Source: a virus. From it: a DNA stretch of 21,425 nt. The position numbers were made by a program, and so were the translations under genes. The DNA is taken from the IMG/VR virus record IMGVR_UViG_3300043446_000790, positions 1 to 21,425 of that record, one strand, 5' to 3'. The notes beneath the pieces were generated by a model. The model did no database searches and was not told where the DNA came from. It was given only the letters and a program-made list of their open reading frames with translations. Position 1 is the first letter of the stretch. Every line of letters starts with the position of its first letter. Shown one piece after another: positions 1 through 7,680 of the stretch.

Positions 1-1225
1 AAATATCAATCTTCACATTAGAAGATGGTGCATACACAAACATATTCACATCACTCGGCACAGGGTGTTTGCCACCTAGTCGAACATACATTTTCAACAC
101 AATTGCCAATGCACAGTTGAACGGTGGAGTTGCACCATTCTTGCCTTGCTTTTGCTGAAAGTCTTTGTAAGCGGCACTAGTAGCAGATTTCAATTCAGCC
201 ATGCTAACAAAGAATGTTTTGATTACCGCATGTAATTCATCTAAAAATACATTAAACGCTTTACCTGTTGTCGGCTGATTAACATTATGGAAACCTTGAT
301 ACAAGTTTCCGTAGAAACCAAACATACTAGAATCGTTAGTACCTTTCCAGTATTTGTTGTTTGTTTTCATAATGAATTCCAACTCTGGCATATCATTTGG
401 CTTGTAGTCGGAAACAGCTTCGATGTGACTTAATGTACCAATCATACCCAAGTCCTGATGACCTTTTGGAAGCGGCACAGCATTTTCTTGCACCATGAGT
501 TGTTGCTTCTTATACGCCAACTCATACTCACCATTGTGTCCTGGGTTGCCGTAGAATTCAAAACTACGAACATACACACGGTGATAATCGTATGGACCCC
601 ATGCTTTAGAACCTTCGCCGTTGCGATACAAAGCCGCAACCATTGGGAATGATTCGTCATCAGTATCAATTACCCAACATGGGTATTCAAAGTCAAGACC
701 GTCTTGAATGATTTCACGCTCACCAGTCTTTGGATTTGTGCGAGACATTAAGCCTTCTTGAATTAGAACTGCAACGCTAGTTAAAGTGTGCATACTATCA
801 AACACAAACAACTCAGGTTTTCCATTCAAACGCACAACATAAATTGGACTTAGCAAGCGTGGGTCAAACTTAGCAAGAATGCCTGTCATGTGTGCATGGT
901 CAAGCAAACGTTGAACTTCCTCAGGAGTCAACAGGGAGTTAAGTTTGTGCTTTTCAAATTTTGGGATTAAATCAGCATCAAATGTGATGTTATTGGTCTT
1001 GTAGAATCCAACTTGATTCTTATACTTTTTGTCAGCTAAAATTTCAGCAGTAAGTTGGTTAACTTTTTTGTTAACTAATTTGTTTTTAGGTTTTGCTAAT
1101 GGATTATCAATCGTAGACAAGTTAACTTGACGGCGATTTGGAGTCCATGTAATTTTAGTTTTTGCTTTTTGGGTCACAGGTGAACCTTTGACGAGTTTAG
1201 AAGATTGTGATTTTTTAGCTGGCAT
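1..1225 (-). CDS. Partial protein with a possible ParB-like domain
   Basis: The frame is open from an ATG at 1225 to the left window edge (408 codons, no stop), so the C-terminus lies outside. GGAG sits 6 bases before the ATG and a near-consensus promoter lies just upstream, so this gene starts its own transcription unit. The first ~55 residues are basic and low-complexity (Lys/Ser/Pro), probably disordered. Residues ~121-158 read DPRLLSPIYVV, then a short loop, then FVFDSMHTLTSVAVLI. This resembles the 'preferred value, then DGxHR' core of ParB/Srx-type nuclease domains, but DGxHR is replaced by DSMHT, so catalysis is doubtful. The remainder (residues 175-408) has no motif I recognise. The ParB assignment is an inference from pattern only; the coding call itself is firm. 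Confidence 0.8.
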   Translation of the reverse strand, partial: MPAKKSQSSKLVKGSPVTQKAKTKITWTPNRRQVNLSTIDNPLAKPKNKLVNKKVNQLTAEILADKKYKNQVGFYKTNNITFDADLIPKFEKHKLNSLLTPEEVQRLLDHAHMTGILAKFDPRLLSPIYVVRLNGKPELFVFDSMHTLTSVAVLIQEGLMSRTNPKTGEREIIQDGLDFEYPCWVIDTDDESFPMVAALYRNGEGSKAWGPYDYHRVYVRSFEFYGNPGHNGEYELAYKKQQLMVQENAVPLPKGHQDLGMIGTLSHIEAVSDYKPNDMPELEFIMKTNNKYWKGTNDSSMFGFYGNLYQGFHNVNQPTTGKAFNVFLDELHAVIKTFFVSMAELKSATSAAYKDFQQKQGKNGATPPFNCALAIVLKMYVRLGGKHPVPSDVNMFVYAPSSNVKIDI

Positions 1226-1254
1226 TAAATGCTCCGTTAGTTAAGAATGTTATT

Positions 1255-1283
1255 AGTATACAACCAAACGGATTATTTGTCAA
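1255..1283 (-). promoter_or_regulatory. Sigma70-like promoter for the partial gene at 1-1225
   Basis: On the minus strand TTGACA (1278-1283) is followed by a 17-base spacer and TATACT (1255-1260), a near-perfect bacterial consensus. It lies in the 61-base gap between the HNH gene and the next start, about 30 bases before the ATG at 1225. Recognition by host RNA polymerase early in infection is inferred. Confidence 0.8.
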
Positions 1284-1286
1284 CCA

Positions 1287-2219
1287 TTATATTTGTACTA
1301 CTTTTAGTTTACAATTATCATGGTGGTGTCGAATATAGTTTACTTTCCCACCTACTATCTTTCCGCAATGCTCACATGTATATTTTGTAGCAGGCACACC
1401 TTTGTTATAAGGAATTCTTCCACCTGTCGCATATTGCGCTTTTACCTTTTCACTAAGTTTCTTTCGTTGTTCCGGAGTGCGTTTATCAGTACCATTAGCT
1501 TTTCTACCAGCAGCCGCTTTGGCACCTATTGCCGCCCAATCCCTATTCAACCAACCATCGCTTGTTTGTCTAATGTCAATCATGTGGGTACGGTATTCAG
1601 GATCAGTCCATCTATCTACCATGATATTAGACATTTTTTCTTTTAGAACAGGATCTTCAAATCTCTTTTTCACATTAGCCGAAATAATTTTTCTCACATC
1701 TTCCGTATGAGTCTTTCCATACATACCGTTGTTTGCACCTGACAACTTAGCGGAACGAATGTCTTTAGTTCTAGCGTTTGCTTGCTTAATCTTCTCAATA
1801 GTTTCGGGTGTGTGTTTCTTACCATAGAAACTATTACCTTCACCTTTTCGTTCTTCTGATAAAAGTTTACTGTATGCTTTCCTAGAAGATTCGTAGATTC
1901 TACTAGGAACTAAGTAGCTTCTATTTTGTTTAACATTGCCTGAACCATTGACCATGACATGTAGTGCCATTGTCATTTTATTGTGCATTTTGGGTGTCAT
2001 CTTCATCTTCCACAAAAGAAGATGTGCGATATAGTGTTCTCTAGGGTAAAGTCTAACTACATTAGTGCTCTCGTTGTTTCCACCTAAGGAACGAGGAATG
2101 ATATGGTGAACTTCGCTATAAACGTTTTCAGGGAAGGTACGAGTAGTTGCCTTCTCAACTAACTTCTCATACCAATTGCGATACTTACACTTTTCTACTT
2201 CAACTGGCCATTCTATCAT
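1287..2219 (-). CDS. Free-standing HNH homing endonuclease with NUMOD3 repeats and a C-terminal zinc-finger-like motif
   Basis: A 310-aa protein. Residues 37-66 carry an HNH core: HHIIPRSLGG, Asn53, then EHYIAH. Two NUMOD3-type DNA-binding repeats follow (residues ~127-147 with FYGKKHTPETIEKI, and ~161-180 with MYGKTHTEDVRKI). A basic region comes next (KRTPEQRKKLSEKVK), and the C-terminus has CEHC (282-285) plus HHH and Cys303, likely a zinc finger. Such enzymes nick or cut a specific DNA site and promote spread of their own gene. The ATG at 2219 overlaps the upstream stop (TGATG); a TTG one codon earlier is less likely. No intron boundary is visible around it, so it is free-standing. It sits at the 3' end of the uvdE operon, a typical place for a late-arriving mobile gene. 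Confidence 0.9.
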   Translation of the reverse strand: MIEWPVEVEKCKYRNWYEKLVEKATTRTFPENVYSEVHHIIPRSLGGNNESTNVVRLYPREHYIAHLLLWKMKMTPKMHNKMTMALHVMVNGSGNVKQNRSYLVPSRIYESSRKAYSKLLSEERKGEGNSFYGKKHTPETIEKIKQANARTKDIRSAKLSGANNGMYGKTHTEDVRKIISANVKKRFEDPVLKEKMSNIMVDRWTDPEYRTHMIDIRQTSDGWLNRDWAAIGAKAAAGRKANGTDKRTPEQRKKLSEKVKAQYATGGRIPYNKGVPATKYTCEHCGKIVGGKVNYIRHHHDNCKLKVVQI

Positions 2220-2650
2220 CAACTAACCTCAGTTCTACCATTGCCTATATCACGTTGTACTACGTTTCTGTATTCTCTTTTTGTAGGATCAGCAATCTCT
2301 TGTTCATACATTTCCAATGCTACATTGCGACATACATCTTGGAACCAGCGGTCAATTATGTCTCTATCTGAATCTTCTTTCTTTTTCATGTAGCCTGCCT
2401 TAACAAGTCTAGCAATGAAGATTTCATTCCAGTCAAGTTCAAACGCACCTTCATGGATGTTATTTGGATCTAACTCCATGTTAAGTATGTTTACATATGG
2501 CTCACCTGCTTGAGTTGCTTTTTCTTTAGCTGATAGTTCAGGTTGCTTCTTTTCTTTTGGCTTCTTAGGAGCTTCTGGTTGTTTGACTTCGGGCTCAGAT
2601 TTCTTTTTGCCTAAGCCAAACATTCCTAATGCGTCATTAAATAATCCCAT
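2219..2650 (-). CDS. Conserved phage protein of unknown function
   Basis: A 143-aa protein starting at the ATG at 2650 (MGLFNDALGMFGLGKKK). A GTG four codons upstream is possible, but neither start has a clear ribosome binding site; translation is probably coupled to uvdE, whose 3' end it overlaps by 14 bases. It has two parts: a Lys/Pro/Glu-rich linker (residues ~17-50), then a compact acidic helical domain with the pattern FELDWNEIFIARLVKAGY and later IIDRWFQDVCRNVALEMYEQE. I recall similar proteins in marine T4-like phages, also without a function; this is from memory. No catalytic motif or membrane segment is visible. Confidence 0.8.
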   Translation of the reverse strand: MGLFNDALGMFGLGKKKSEPEVKQPEAPKKPKEKKQPELSAKEKATQAGEPYVNILNMELDPNNIHEGAFELDWNEIFIARLVKAGYMKKKEDSDRDIIDRWFQDVCRNVALEMYEQEIADPTKREYRNVVQRDIGNGRTEVS

Positions 2651-3689
2651 TTTGTTTTGCACTTTCGTATAATTTTACACTGGCAAGATTCTTGCCTTTG
2701 CTTTCGCACATGATATCGAATTTATCAAGAAAACTCAACGCCCAATTATTTACTGCTTCATTCCAGAAATAGTCACTATGGGCTCTAAGTTTTTGTTTAT
2801 TGAATCCAGACTCCAAGAGTGTGTCACGGTTTGGTAGAGTTCGTGCATCATGTCCGACGAGAACATCTTCACGACTAACAGAGTAATGGCAAGTAGGGCG
2901 AATCCCCCGCCACGAATCAATAACCCGTTGTACCCGAGTATCGTCTTTTTGTATGTATTCCGACTCTCTAACCCAATTGTGATGAATATCCATGACAATA
3001 GGGAGAAGGTCAGCAAGTTCAAGGCAGTCTGTAAGTCCATGTGTGTATTCTTCGTTCTCGATTGTTATTGCGTTACGCGCCTCAGGCGATAAACGCTGGT
3101 ATACATCTCTAATGCCTTGTGCGCCTTTGCGGCCTGAGATATGTACATTGATTTTAATATCCTGGAATGACTTTCCAAAACCCATAAAGCGGGCCATGTC
3201 TGCATGATATTCAAACTCCCTTATTGAGTTGTTGACGATGCCTTCCGACTCTGATGCGAGCACCACAAACTGGTCAGGGTGAAAAGACACACGAATATCG
3301 TTTTGACGGATTGTCTCACCCAATGGGGCAAACCAGCGTTGTAGTAAATCTTGTGTGTTAGTAGATAGCCAAAAGTCTTTGTAGTCATCGTGTGTATAGA
3401 ATGAAAGCATGTCAGAAGTAATACGAACCATGCGTAATTCTTGAGGAAGTGTTGCGACCTTCTTCAATAGATTGTGGGTATTGACAATGTTTGTTTTTGC
3501 AACGTCAATAATCTTTTCTTCCACAATGTTACGATTGTTGCGTCTTGCCCAGGCAAGAGTAGTACCACCAGTATTTAACCCTGGTGTACTAGCAATCTCA
3601 CCTTTTTTGTTAACCTCTGCCCATTTGCAAGCAAAGCCGATGCGTTTGATATTGGAGTTGAATGTAGTCATAGCGATACTATAACACAT
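2637..3689 (-). CDS. uvdE: UV-damage endonuclease (UvdE/UvsE)
   Basis: A 350-aa protein of the UVDE TIM-barrel family, which nicks DNA 5' to UV photoproducts and some other lesions. Residues at the expected metal-binding places are intact: FHPDQFVVL (His137), INVHISGRKG (His183), TIENEEYTHG (Glu211 region), IVMDIHHNWV (Asp234, His236), CHYSVSRED (His268) and HSDYF (His304). Length is normal for the family. The ATG at 3689 overlaps the epimerase stop (TAATG), favouring coupled translation; an ATG at 3671 (MTTFNSN) is an alternative because the conserved part begins only at RIGFACKW (residues 16-23). It probably repairs phage DNA in a sunlit habitat, parallel to T4 DenV, though an unrelated family. 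Confidence 0.93.
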   Translation of the reverse strand: MCYSIAMTTFNSNIKRIGFACKWAEVNKKGEIASTPGLNTGGTTLAWARRNNRNIVEEKIIDVAKTNIVNTHNLLKKVATLPQELRMVRITSDMLSFYTHDDYKDFWLSTNTQDLLQRWFAPLGETIRQNDIRVSFHPDQFVVLASESEGIVNNSIREFEYHADMARFMGFGKSFQDIKINVHISGRKGAQGIRDVYQRLSPEARNAITIENEEYTHGLTDCLELADLLPIVMDIHHNWVRESEYIQKDDTRVQRVIDSWRGIRPTCHYSVSREDVLVGHDARTLPNRDTLLESGFNKQKLRAHSDYFWNEAVNNWALSFLDKFDIMCESKGKNLASVKLYESAKQNGII

Positions 3690-4516
3690 TATTTAATTTT
3701 TAGCAAGTCTTCCATGCTATAAAGGGTTTTCATGTATGGGCTAACATCTTCTAGCACACTAGACGGAAGGTCTCCCTTTCTGCGAGGACCAGATTTAATA
3801 CAAAAGTCTACATCATTGACCCTGCAAAATAGGTTAACCATTTCTTTGACTGTATAGCCCACACCATGACCTAAGCATTCAATCTTATTGCTTGGTTGTT
3901 CAATAGCTGTTTTCAATGCTTCGCAAATTTCCATGACATGCACATAGTCTCTAACACAAGTACCATCTTCACTTACATCATAGTCAGTACCATAAATAGT
4001 AAATTCACCACGTTCTTCTGCTTTGAGTAAATTGTACATCAATCCATCAGGATTAGTTGGTTCGAAACCGTCACTACCGATTACATTATAAAATCTGAAT
4101 GTAGTGTAGGGTACTTTCTTATAAGTACACCATTCACGCACACAATCTTCGGCTGCTTTTTTACTAGTACCGTATGCGCTTTCACATTTCTCGGCAGCAC
4201 CTGTACTAGCAAATACAAAGTTCTTAAACTTCACAGTATTCATTACATTCAATGTGCCGCAAAAGTTTGTCATGTAATAATCAGTAGGCATGATTTCACT
4301 CTCGCCCACATTTACTAATGCCGCTAAATGCACAACCGCATCAAATTCGATACTTGACGCAGGGATATTCTGACGAATATCGTGTTTGAACTGTTTTGTC
4401 ACTGGGAATTGCGGGTTCTTCAAATCTAAGCCGTACAATTCGTATTCACCATCTAGTAACTTAGACAAGTGACTACCGATGTACCCTGAATTACCTGTGA
4501 TTAAAATTTTCTTCAT
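3689..4516 (-). CDS. NAD-dependent sugar-nucleotide epimerase/dehydratase (GalE-like, extended SDR)
   Basis: A 275-aa extended short-chain dehydrogenase. The NAD-binding loop is GNSGYIG (residues 8-14), an Asp at the end of beta-strand 2 lies in YGLDLKN, and the catalytic pair is Tyr115 and Lys119 (YGTSK) with an upstream Ser/Thr around residue 104-105. The family converts nucleotide-sugars, classically UDP-glucose to UDP-galactose. At 275 aa it is ~50-60 residues shorter than GalE; the C-terminal substrate domain is trimmed, so the exact sugar cannot be named. Its ATG follows the stop of the glycosyltransferase directly (TAAATG). This suggests it makes or modifies the sugar donor for one of the two glycosyltransferases in the window. 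Confidence 0.88.
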   Translation of the reverse strand: MKKILITGNSGYIGSHLSKLLDGEYELYGLDLKNPQFPVTKQFKHDIRQNIPASSIEFDAVVHLAALVNVGESEIMPTDYYMTNFCGTLNVMNTVKFKNFVFASTGAAEKCESAYGTSKKAAEDCVREWCTYKKVPYTTFRFYNVIGSDGFEPTNPDGLMYNLLKAEERGEFTIYGTDYDVSEDGTCVRDYVHVMEICEALKTAIEQPSNKIECLGHGVGYTVKEMVNLFCRVNDVDFCIKSGPRRKGDLPSSVLEDVSPYMKTLYSMEDLLKIK

Positions 4517-5875
4517 TTAAAATTGAAACAGGCTTGCACCTGTAGCTTCCTCTTTTGGTCTAAACGTAGGGTCTTTGCTCAAGTAAGAGTTTTCATCGGT
4601 ATATATTACATTACAAAACTTATACCTATTACTCAACACACTCTCAAAGTCTTCCCTTGCTAAGTGTTTGCGATTCAAATCCTTAATGTAATCACTATAC
4701 TTAACAGTCTCGTATGTATTTACCTTAGCTTGATTGTTATTGCTTCTTTTCCCTACAAATTCATCTAAAAACTTGATCCAATCTTGTGCCACTGCTTGGT
4801 CTAACCATTGAACATACTTCAATGCACCCGTTTGGTAGTGTTCTTGGGGAGTAACATTATATTCTGATTTGATTGCTACAGCCGCATTGTTGATTGAAGT
4901 TTTAATAAAATACTTACCATCAAAGTTGTCCGACCAGTCTTGCGTGTTAAGCACAACACAAGGCATATGACCCAAACATTCTAAGAATGCAAATGGATAG
5001 TTCTCACGCAAGCTGGGCATAAAAAACACACTTGAACCACGAATAAAGTCTACTTTCTCTTGTCCAGTAATGCCTGCTTTGATTTCGTAATCAGTAATAC
5101 CTGCTTCTTCAAATGCTTTTATAAACTTCTTTTCACCATTTGAGTTAGTCATTACCTTACATGGAAGTTTTGCTTCTTTCATGACCTTAATGTATGCTTC
5201 TGGGTTTTTACCTTCTTCCCATCGCCCGATAAACAACACACCTCTACGTGCATTGAGATTAGGTTCAAGTAATCCTCTTTCACTCATTGGCATTGGCAAC
5301 AACTGACAGTTTGTTGCACCATACTTAGTCAATTCATCAATGTTCTTTTGACTTTGGGTGCCGATAATGATATCACTAAACTCCATATGTTTGTTATAGA
5401 AGTTATGATAACTATCCAAGAAAACATCACTACCTTGACTTTCACGGAAAATCATACTATGTAAATGAGTGTAAAACACAACAGGAATATATTTGTTGAC
5501 TGTCATAGCATAAGCCGCAGTCATCGCTTCCTGTGTGTTGCACACAATCATATCATATATGTTTTCTTCAAACGCTTCTAACAATGCGGTTCGAAAGTTA
5601 ATAATCTTTTCAAAGTTTATAGTGTCACTAAACGCAAACGTAGCAACGTGATTAGTGTAACGTAATGGTTCTAAAGGCCAGATGATGTTGCCACCGGCAC
5701 CTTCGATAACTTTATCAAATGTACCAGTGGGTGCTTTGTCTAAGATAATGTCTACCTTCCAATCAATACGACCGCACATTTCAGTGAAACTTTTACAGAA
5801 TGAACCGATACCACCATGGGGGATAAAGTGCTGGTCACTAATCATAAAAGCAATACGCTTACTATATGTTTTCAT
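4517..5875 (-). CDS. GT-B fold glycosyltransferase (GT4-like) with a clamp-binding-like C-terminal tail
   Basis: A 452-aa protein. The N-terminal Rossmann half has a Gly-rich loop HGGIGSF (residues 20-26). The C-terminal half has FIGRWEEGKNP (215-225) and an EX7E element, Glu291 to Glu299, in SLRENYPFAFLECLG, the hallmark of retaining GT4-type enzymes. The donor is a nucleotide-sugar; the acceptor is unknown. The last residues are ASLFQF, much like the ASLFDMFDF tail by which RB69 DNA polymerase binds its sliding clamp. T4 alpha-glucosyltransferase, a DNA-modifying enzyme, is reported to interact with the clamp gp45, so DNA is a plausible acceptor. It lies in the queD-queE operon and overlaps its upstream neighbour by ATGA. 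Alternatives are glycosylation of virion proteins or host surface sugars. Confidence 0.88.
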   Translation of the reverse strand: MKTYSKRIAFMISDQHFIPHGGIGSFCKSFTEMCGRIDWKVDIILDKAPTGTFDKVIEGAGGNIIWPLEPLRYTNHVATFAFSDTINFEKIINFRTALLEAFEENIYDMIVCNTQEAMTAAYAMTVNKYIPVVFYTHLHSMIFRESQGSDVFLDSYHNFYNKHMEFSDIIIGTQSQKNIDELTKYGATNCQLLPMPMSERGLLEPNLNARRGVLFIGRWEEGKNPEAYIKVMKEAKLPCKVMTNSNGEKKFIKAFEEAGITDYEIKAGITGQEKVDFIRGSSVFFMPSLRENYPFAFLECLGHMPCVVLNTQDWSDNFDGKYFIKTSINNAAVAIKSEYNVTPQEHYQTGALKYVQWLDQAVAQDWIKFLDEFVGKRSNNNQAKVNTYETVKYSDYIKDLNRKHLAREDFESVLSNRYKFCNVIYTDENSYLSKDPTFRPKEEATGASLFQF

Positions 5876-6102
5876 TTAAACTTTCTTTCTATTGCTTGCA
5901 TACAGTGAACTTTTGCCCCGAGTATCAAATCGTTATCGAAGGTAGTTGCACCTTTTAATGTATCCATCTGTTCAACTGCGTCAATACACATGTCAACTAA
6001 GTGTTGACCGAATTGGAACAAGGCTTCTTCATCCCATGAATCAGGTGTTCCTTGTGCATATAGACCTTTCAGATATGCTAACTCTAAAATCTTATGTCTC
6101 AT
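5872..6102 (-). CDS. Small unknown protein between queE and glycosyltransferase 2
   Basis: A 76-aa protein starting at the ATG at 6102, which overlaps the queE stop (ATGA); an in-frame GTG at 6111 is less likely. Its own stop overlaps the glycosyltransferase start in the same way, so it is an integral operon member. The sequence is helical and mildly acidic, with MRHKILELAYLKGLYAQG at the start and an FGQHLVDMCIDAVEQMD helix. There is no signal peptide, membrane segment or Cys cluster. I do not recognise a family; an adaptor role in the modification pathway would be guesswork. Confidence 0.8.
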   Translation of the reverse strand: MRHKILELAYLKGLYAQGTPDSWDEEALFQFGQHLVDMCIDAVEQMDTLKGATTFDNDLILGAKVHCMQAIERKFK

Positions 6103-6941
6103 GTTCCCCACTCATTCTTAAACAACGGTACCTGTAATCTATCACTATAGCGCCAGCCTCTTTTCATTGCTGCCAATGCTACATTTTTTGCATTAAGATT
6201 GTACACACTTTCAACACCACCAACAGGCATTAGATAGACTGGGCCCTTAAAGCCAAACTTTCTATAGTCTAATACTGCATCCTCTGCTTCACGTACATCT
6301 TCTTCTGTCGCTACTACAAACTTCAAGTATGTGAAACCTGTTTCATAGTATTGCTTAATGATATCAGGACGAATTGCATCATCTTGTATTTCACCGCTTA
6401 CTGATAATTTAGGACTGACACTAAATGTCAATGCGTTCTTTTCTCTATTTCTTTTCCACTCATTTAAATAATCTCTCAATTCCTGAGATAACATTTGTGT
6501 GCCGTTAGTTTCAAATGTCAACTCTTTGAGGCTTCTCATTTTCTCATGTGAAAGTAAGTCAGGATACGCTCTTTGCCATCCAAGAAGAGGTTCGCCGCCC
6601 GTGATAACAAGGTGCTCATCCAACCAACGCTTTCCAGGAAGTATATCACAAATGCTGTCAGCAATACTATCGGTATCGAGCACAGGACTAAGATGTTTAA
6701 AACGAGGGTCCCAACTAGCGTAGCTGTCACAACCTGTAGAGACAAGAGGTAAGTTCTTATACTCTGTAATACTATCTGCGTCAATTTTGTTTCGTTCTTC
6801 ACTTAGTTGTCCTTTCGGCATGCCGAATCCACTACACTTAAAGTTACATCCGTATGTTCGTAAGAATACAGAAGGGACGCCCATGTAGCGCCCTTCGCCT
6901 TGTATGCTATAAAATAATTCTGCTACTTTTAATTTGCTCAC
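6099..6941 (-). CDS. queE: 7-carboxy-7-deazaguanine synthase (QueE), phage-type radical SAM enzyme
   Basis: A 280-aa radical SAM protein. QueE converts 6-carboxytetrahydropterin to 7-carboxy-7-deazaguanine. It opens with the family signature VAELFYSIQGEGRYMGVPSV and continues with GCNFKC (Cys32, Cys36), TGGEPLL (114-120, SAM-binding) and FETNGT (143-148). The usual CxxxCxxC cluster motif is split: after Cys36 comes SGFGMPKG and a ~34-residue insert, then TGCDSYASW, whose Cys71 matches the third cysteine (canonical WCDT). I recall the same split in other phage QueE proteins. The start overlaps the queD stop (ATGA), giving a tight queD-queE pair. The function assignment is strong. Confidence 0.93.
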   Translation of the reverse strand: MSKLKVAELFYSIQGEGRYMGVPSVFLRTYGCNFKCSGFGMPKGQLSEERNKIDADSITEYKNLPLVSTGCDSYASWDPRFKHLSPVLDTDSIADSICDILPGKRWLDEHLVITGGEPLLGWQRAYPDLLSHEKMRSLKELTFETNGTQMLSQELRDYLNEWKRNREKNALTFSVSPKLSVSGEIQDDAIRPDIIKQYYETGFTYLKFVVATEEDVREAEDAVLDYRKFGFKGPVYLMPVGGVESVYNLNAKNVALAAMKRGWRYSDRLQVPLFKNEWGT

Positions 6942-7435
6942 AATAATTCCTCACACCATTCACGGTGTCCTTCTCTAAATGCCATGTTACTTTGTGTCTC
7001 ACGTACTTCAACACGATAGCACCACAATCTTTTTGCTTCGCCTTCACCCCACATGTCAGGGATGTAAACTCCATTGACATATTTGTAAAGCATATCAGCA
7101 AGTGATTCGCAACCTAAGCGAGGCAAGATAGTTAACTTAGCCATCTTCTTTTCTTGTAACAGTTTGAATGTTTCAAGTTCTGGGTCGTCTTCTGCGACTA
7201 ACAATGTGTGGTCAAATTGATCCTCAAGAATCTTCTTTAGTTCTTTCAAACCACCGTAGTCAGCCGCCCAGTTACGAACATCCAAATCGTTCGTACCGAA
7301 ATAAAATTTCATACTGAAACTATATCCATGAATAGTATTACAATGGCTGTCTGCACGCCATTGACGATACGCACATGGGAACGCATCGTGGTACTCTTTA
7401 GTACTTGTATATTTGTATGTAATTGGATTATGCAT
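6938..7435 (-). CDS. queD: 6-carboxytetrahydropterin synthase-like protein (QueD), phage-type
   Basis: A 165-aa T-fold protein (PTPS/QueD family), expected to make 6-carboxytetrahydropterin from dihydroneopterin triphosphate. The start is the ATG at 7435, which has a strong AGGAG; an in-frame start at 7495 lies upstream of the promoter and is rejected. Visible elements are the catalytic Cys32 in SHCNTIHGYSF, FDHT (Asp75-His76), EDDPE, and the Glu110 element GCESLADML. The canonical zinc site (AAH and HGH) is altered: it reads CAYRQW and HGY, so only His36 and a neighbouring His31 remain in that stretch. I recall the same CAYRQW...HGY pattern in other phage homologues, so it is probably a real subfamily and not decay. 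It is first in an operon with its own promoter and dyad. Confidence 0.88.
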   Translation of the reverse strand: MHNPITYKYTSTKEYHDAFPCAYRQWRADSHCNTIHGYSFSMKFYFGTNDLDVRNWAADYGGLKELKKILEDQFDHTLLVAEDDPELETFKLLQEKKMAKLTILPRLGCESLADMLYKYVNGVYIPDMWGEGEAKRLWCYRVEVRETQSNMAFREGHREWCEELL

Positions 7436-7441
7436 ATTTTC

Positions 7442-7465
7442 TCCTATGTTAATTATAGCATAGGA
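7442..7465 (-). promoter_or_regulatory. Perfect 7-bp inverted repeat over the queD promoter -10 and ribosome binding site
   Basis: TCCTATG (7442-7448) and CATAGGA (7459-7465) form a perfect dyad with a 10-base centre. It encloses the TATAAT of the queD promoter, and its gene-proximal arm contains the AGGA of the ribosome binding site. It could be a repressor operator, or, in transcripts reading in from upstream, a hairpin that hides the ribosome binding site. Confidence 0.6.
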
Positions 7466-7480
7466 CGCAGAGTTTGTATA
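7452..7480 (-). promoter_or_regulatory. Sigma70-like promoter for the queD-queE operon
   Basis: On the minus strand TATACA (7475-7480) is followed by 17 bases and TATAAT (7452-7457). The predicted transcript start near 7445 leaves a leader of only ~10 bases, which still holds the AGGAG before the queD ATG. The -35 matches consensus at four of six positions, the -10 at all six. The rest of the gap (7466-7509) has a weak interrupted inverted repeat (AGCGG/CCGCT) without a T-run. Confidence 0.65.
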
Positions 7481-7509
7481 GCGGGATGAGCCCAAAGAGA
7501 CCGCTTTAT

Positions 7510-7671
7510 TTAACCATTCTTTTCTTTAAGATAGTTTTGGTATTCTTTTTGCAATGCCTTCTCTACTTCGGCATCAGCATCAAGTCCGTGCTTTTCTTTC
7601 ATCTGTTTTCGTACTTCATCAGTTACAATCACAGCCATTCTTTCTTTCCATTCTTCATATGATAGTGTCAT
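7510..7671 (-). CDS. Small charged helical protein (53 aa)
   Basis: A 53-aa ORF from the ATG at 7671 to a TAA at 7510, read by hand in the gap between the nucleotidyltransferase and queD. AAGGAA lies about five bases before the ATG. The product is very rich in Lys and Glu and looks fully helical (MTLSYEEWKERMAVIVTDEV, then a KEKHGLDADAEVEKAL stretch). No cysteine, membrane segment or recognised family is present. Good start context, clean placement and protein-like composition argue that it is real; the function is unknown. Confidence 0.65.
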   Translation of the reverse strand: MTLSYEEWKERMAVIVTDEVRKQMKEKHGLDADAEVEKALQKEYQNYLKEKNG

Positions 7672-7680
7672 AGTATTTCC

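Noticed and set aside
442-669. Minus-strand 75-aa frame
   Set aside because: It lies wholly inside the long open frame 1-1225 in another phase, with no start signal.
1287-2219. Group I intron around the HNH gene
   Set aside because: Neighbouring genes are complete and abut by TGATG overlap on one side and a promoter on the other; no split reading frame is seen.
2750-3040. Minus-strand 96-aa frame with hydrophobic segments inside uvdE
   Set aside because: It is an out-of-phase shadow of uvdE with no ribosome binding site; the hydrophobic look is a codon-shift effect.
5872-6102. QueC or another missing pathway enzyme hidden in the small unknown genes
   Set aside because: None of the small proteins is large enough or has the SGGxDS loop and zinc cysteines of QueC.
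7436-7495. Upstream start of queD at 7495
   Set aside because: It would place the promoter and strong ribosome binding site inside the coding region and adds an unrelated 20-residue extension.
7480-7505. Intrinsic terminator after the 53-aa gene
   Set aside because: The AGCGG/CCGCT repeat is interrupted and no T-run follows on the minus strand.
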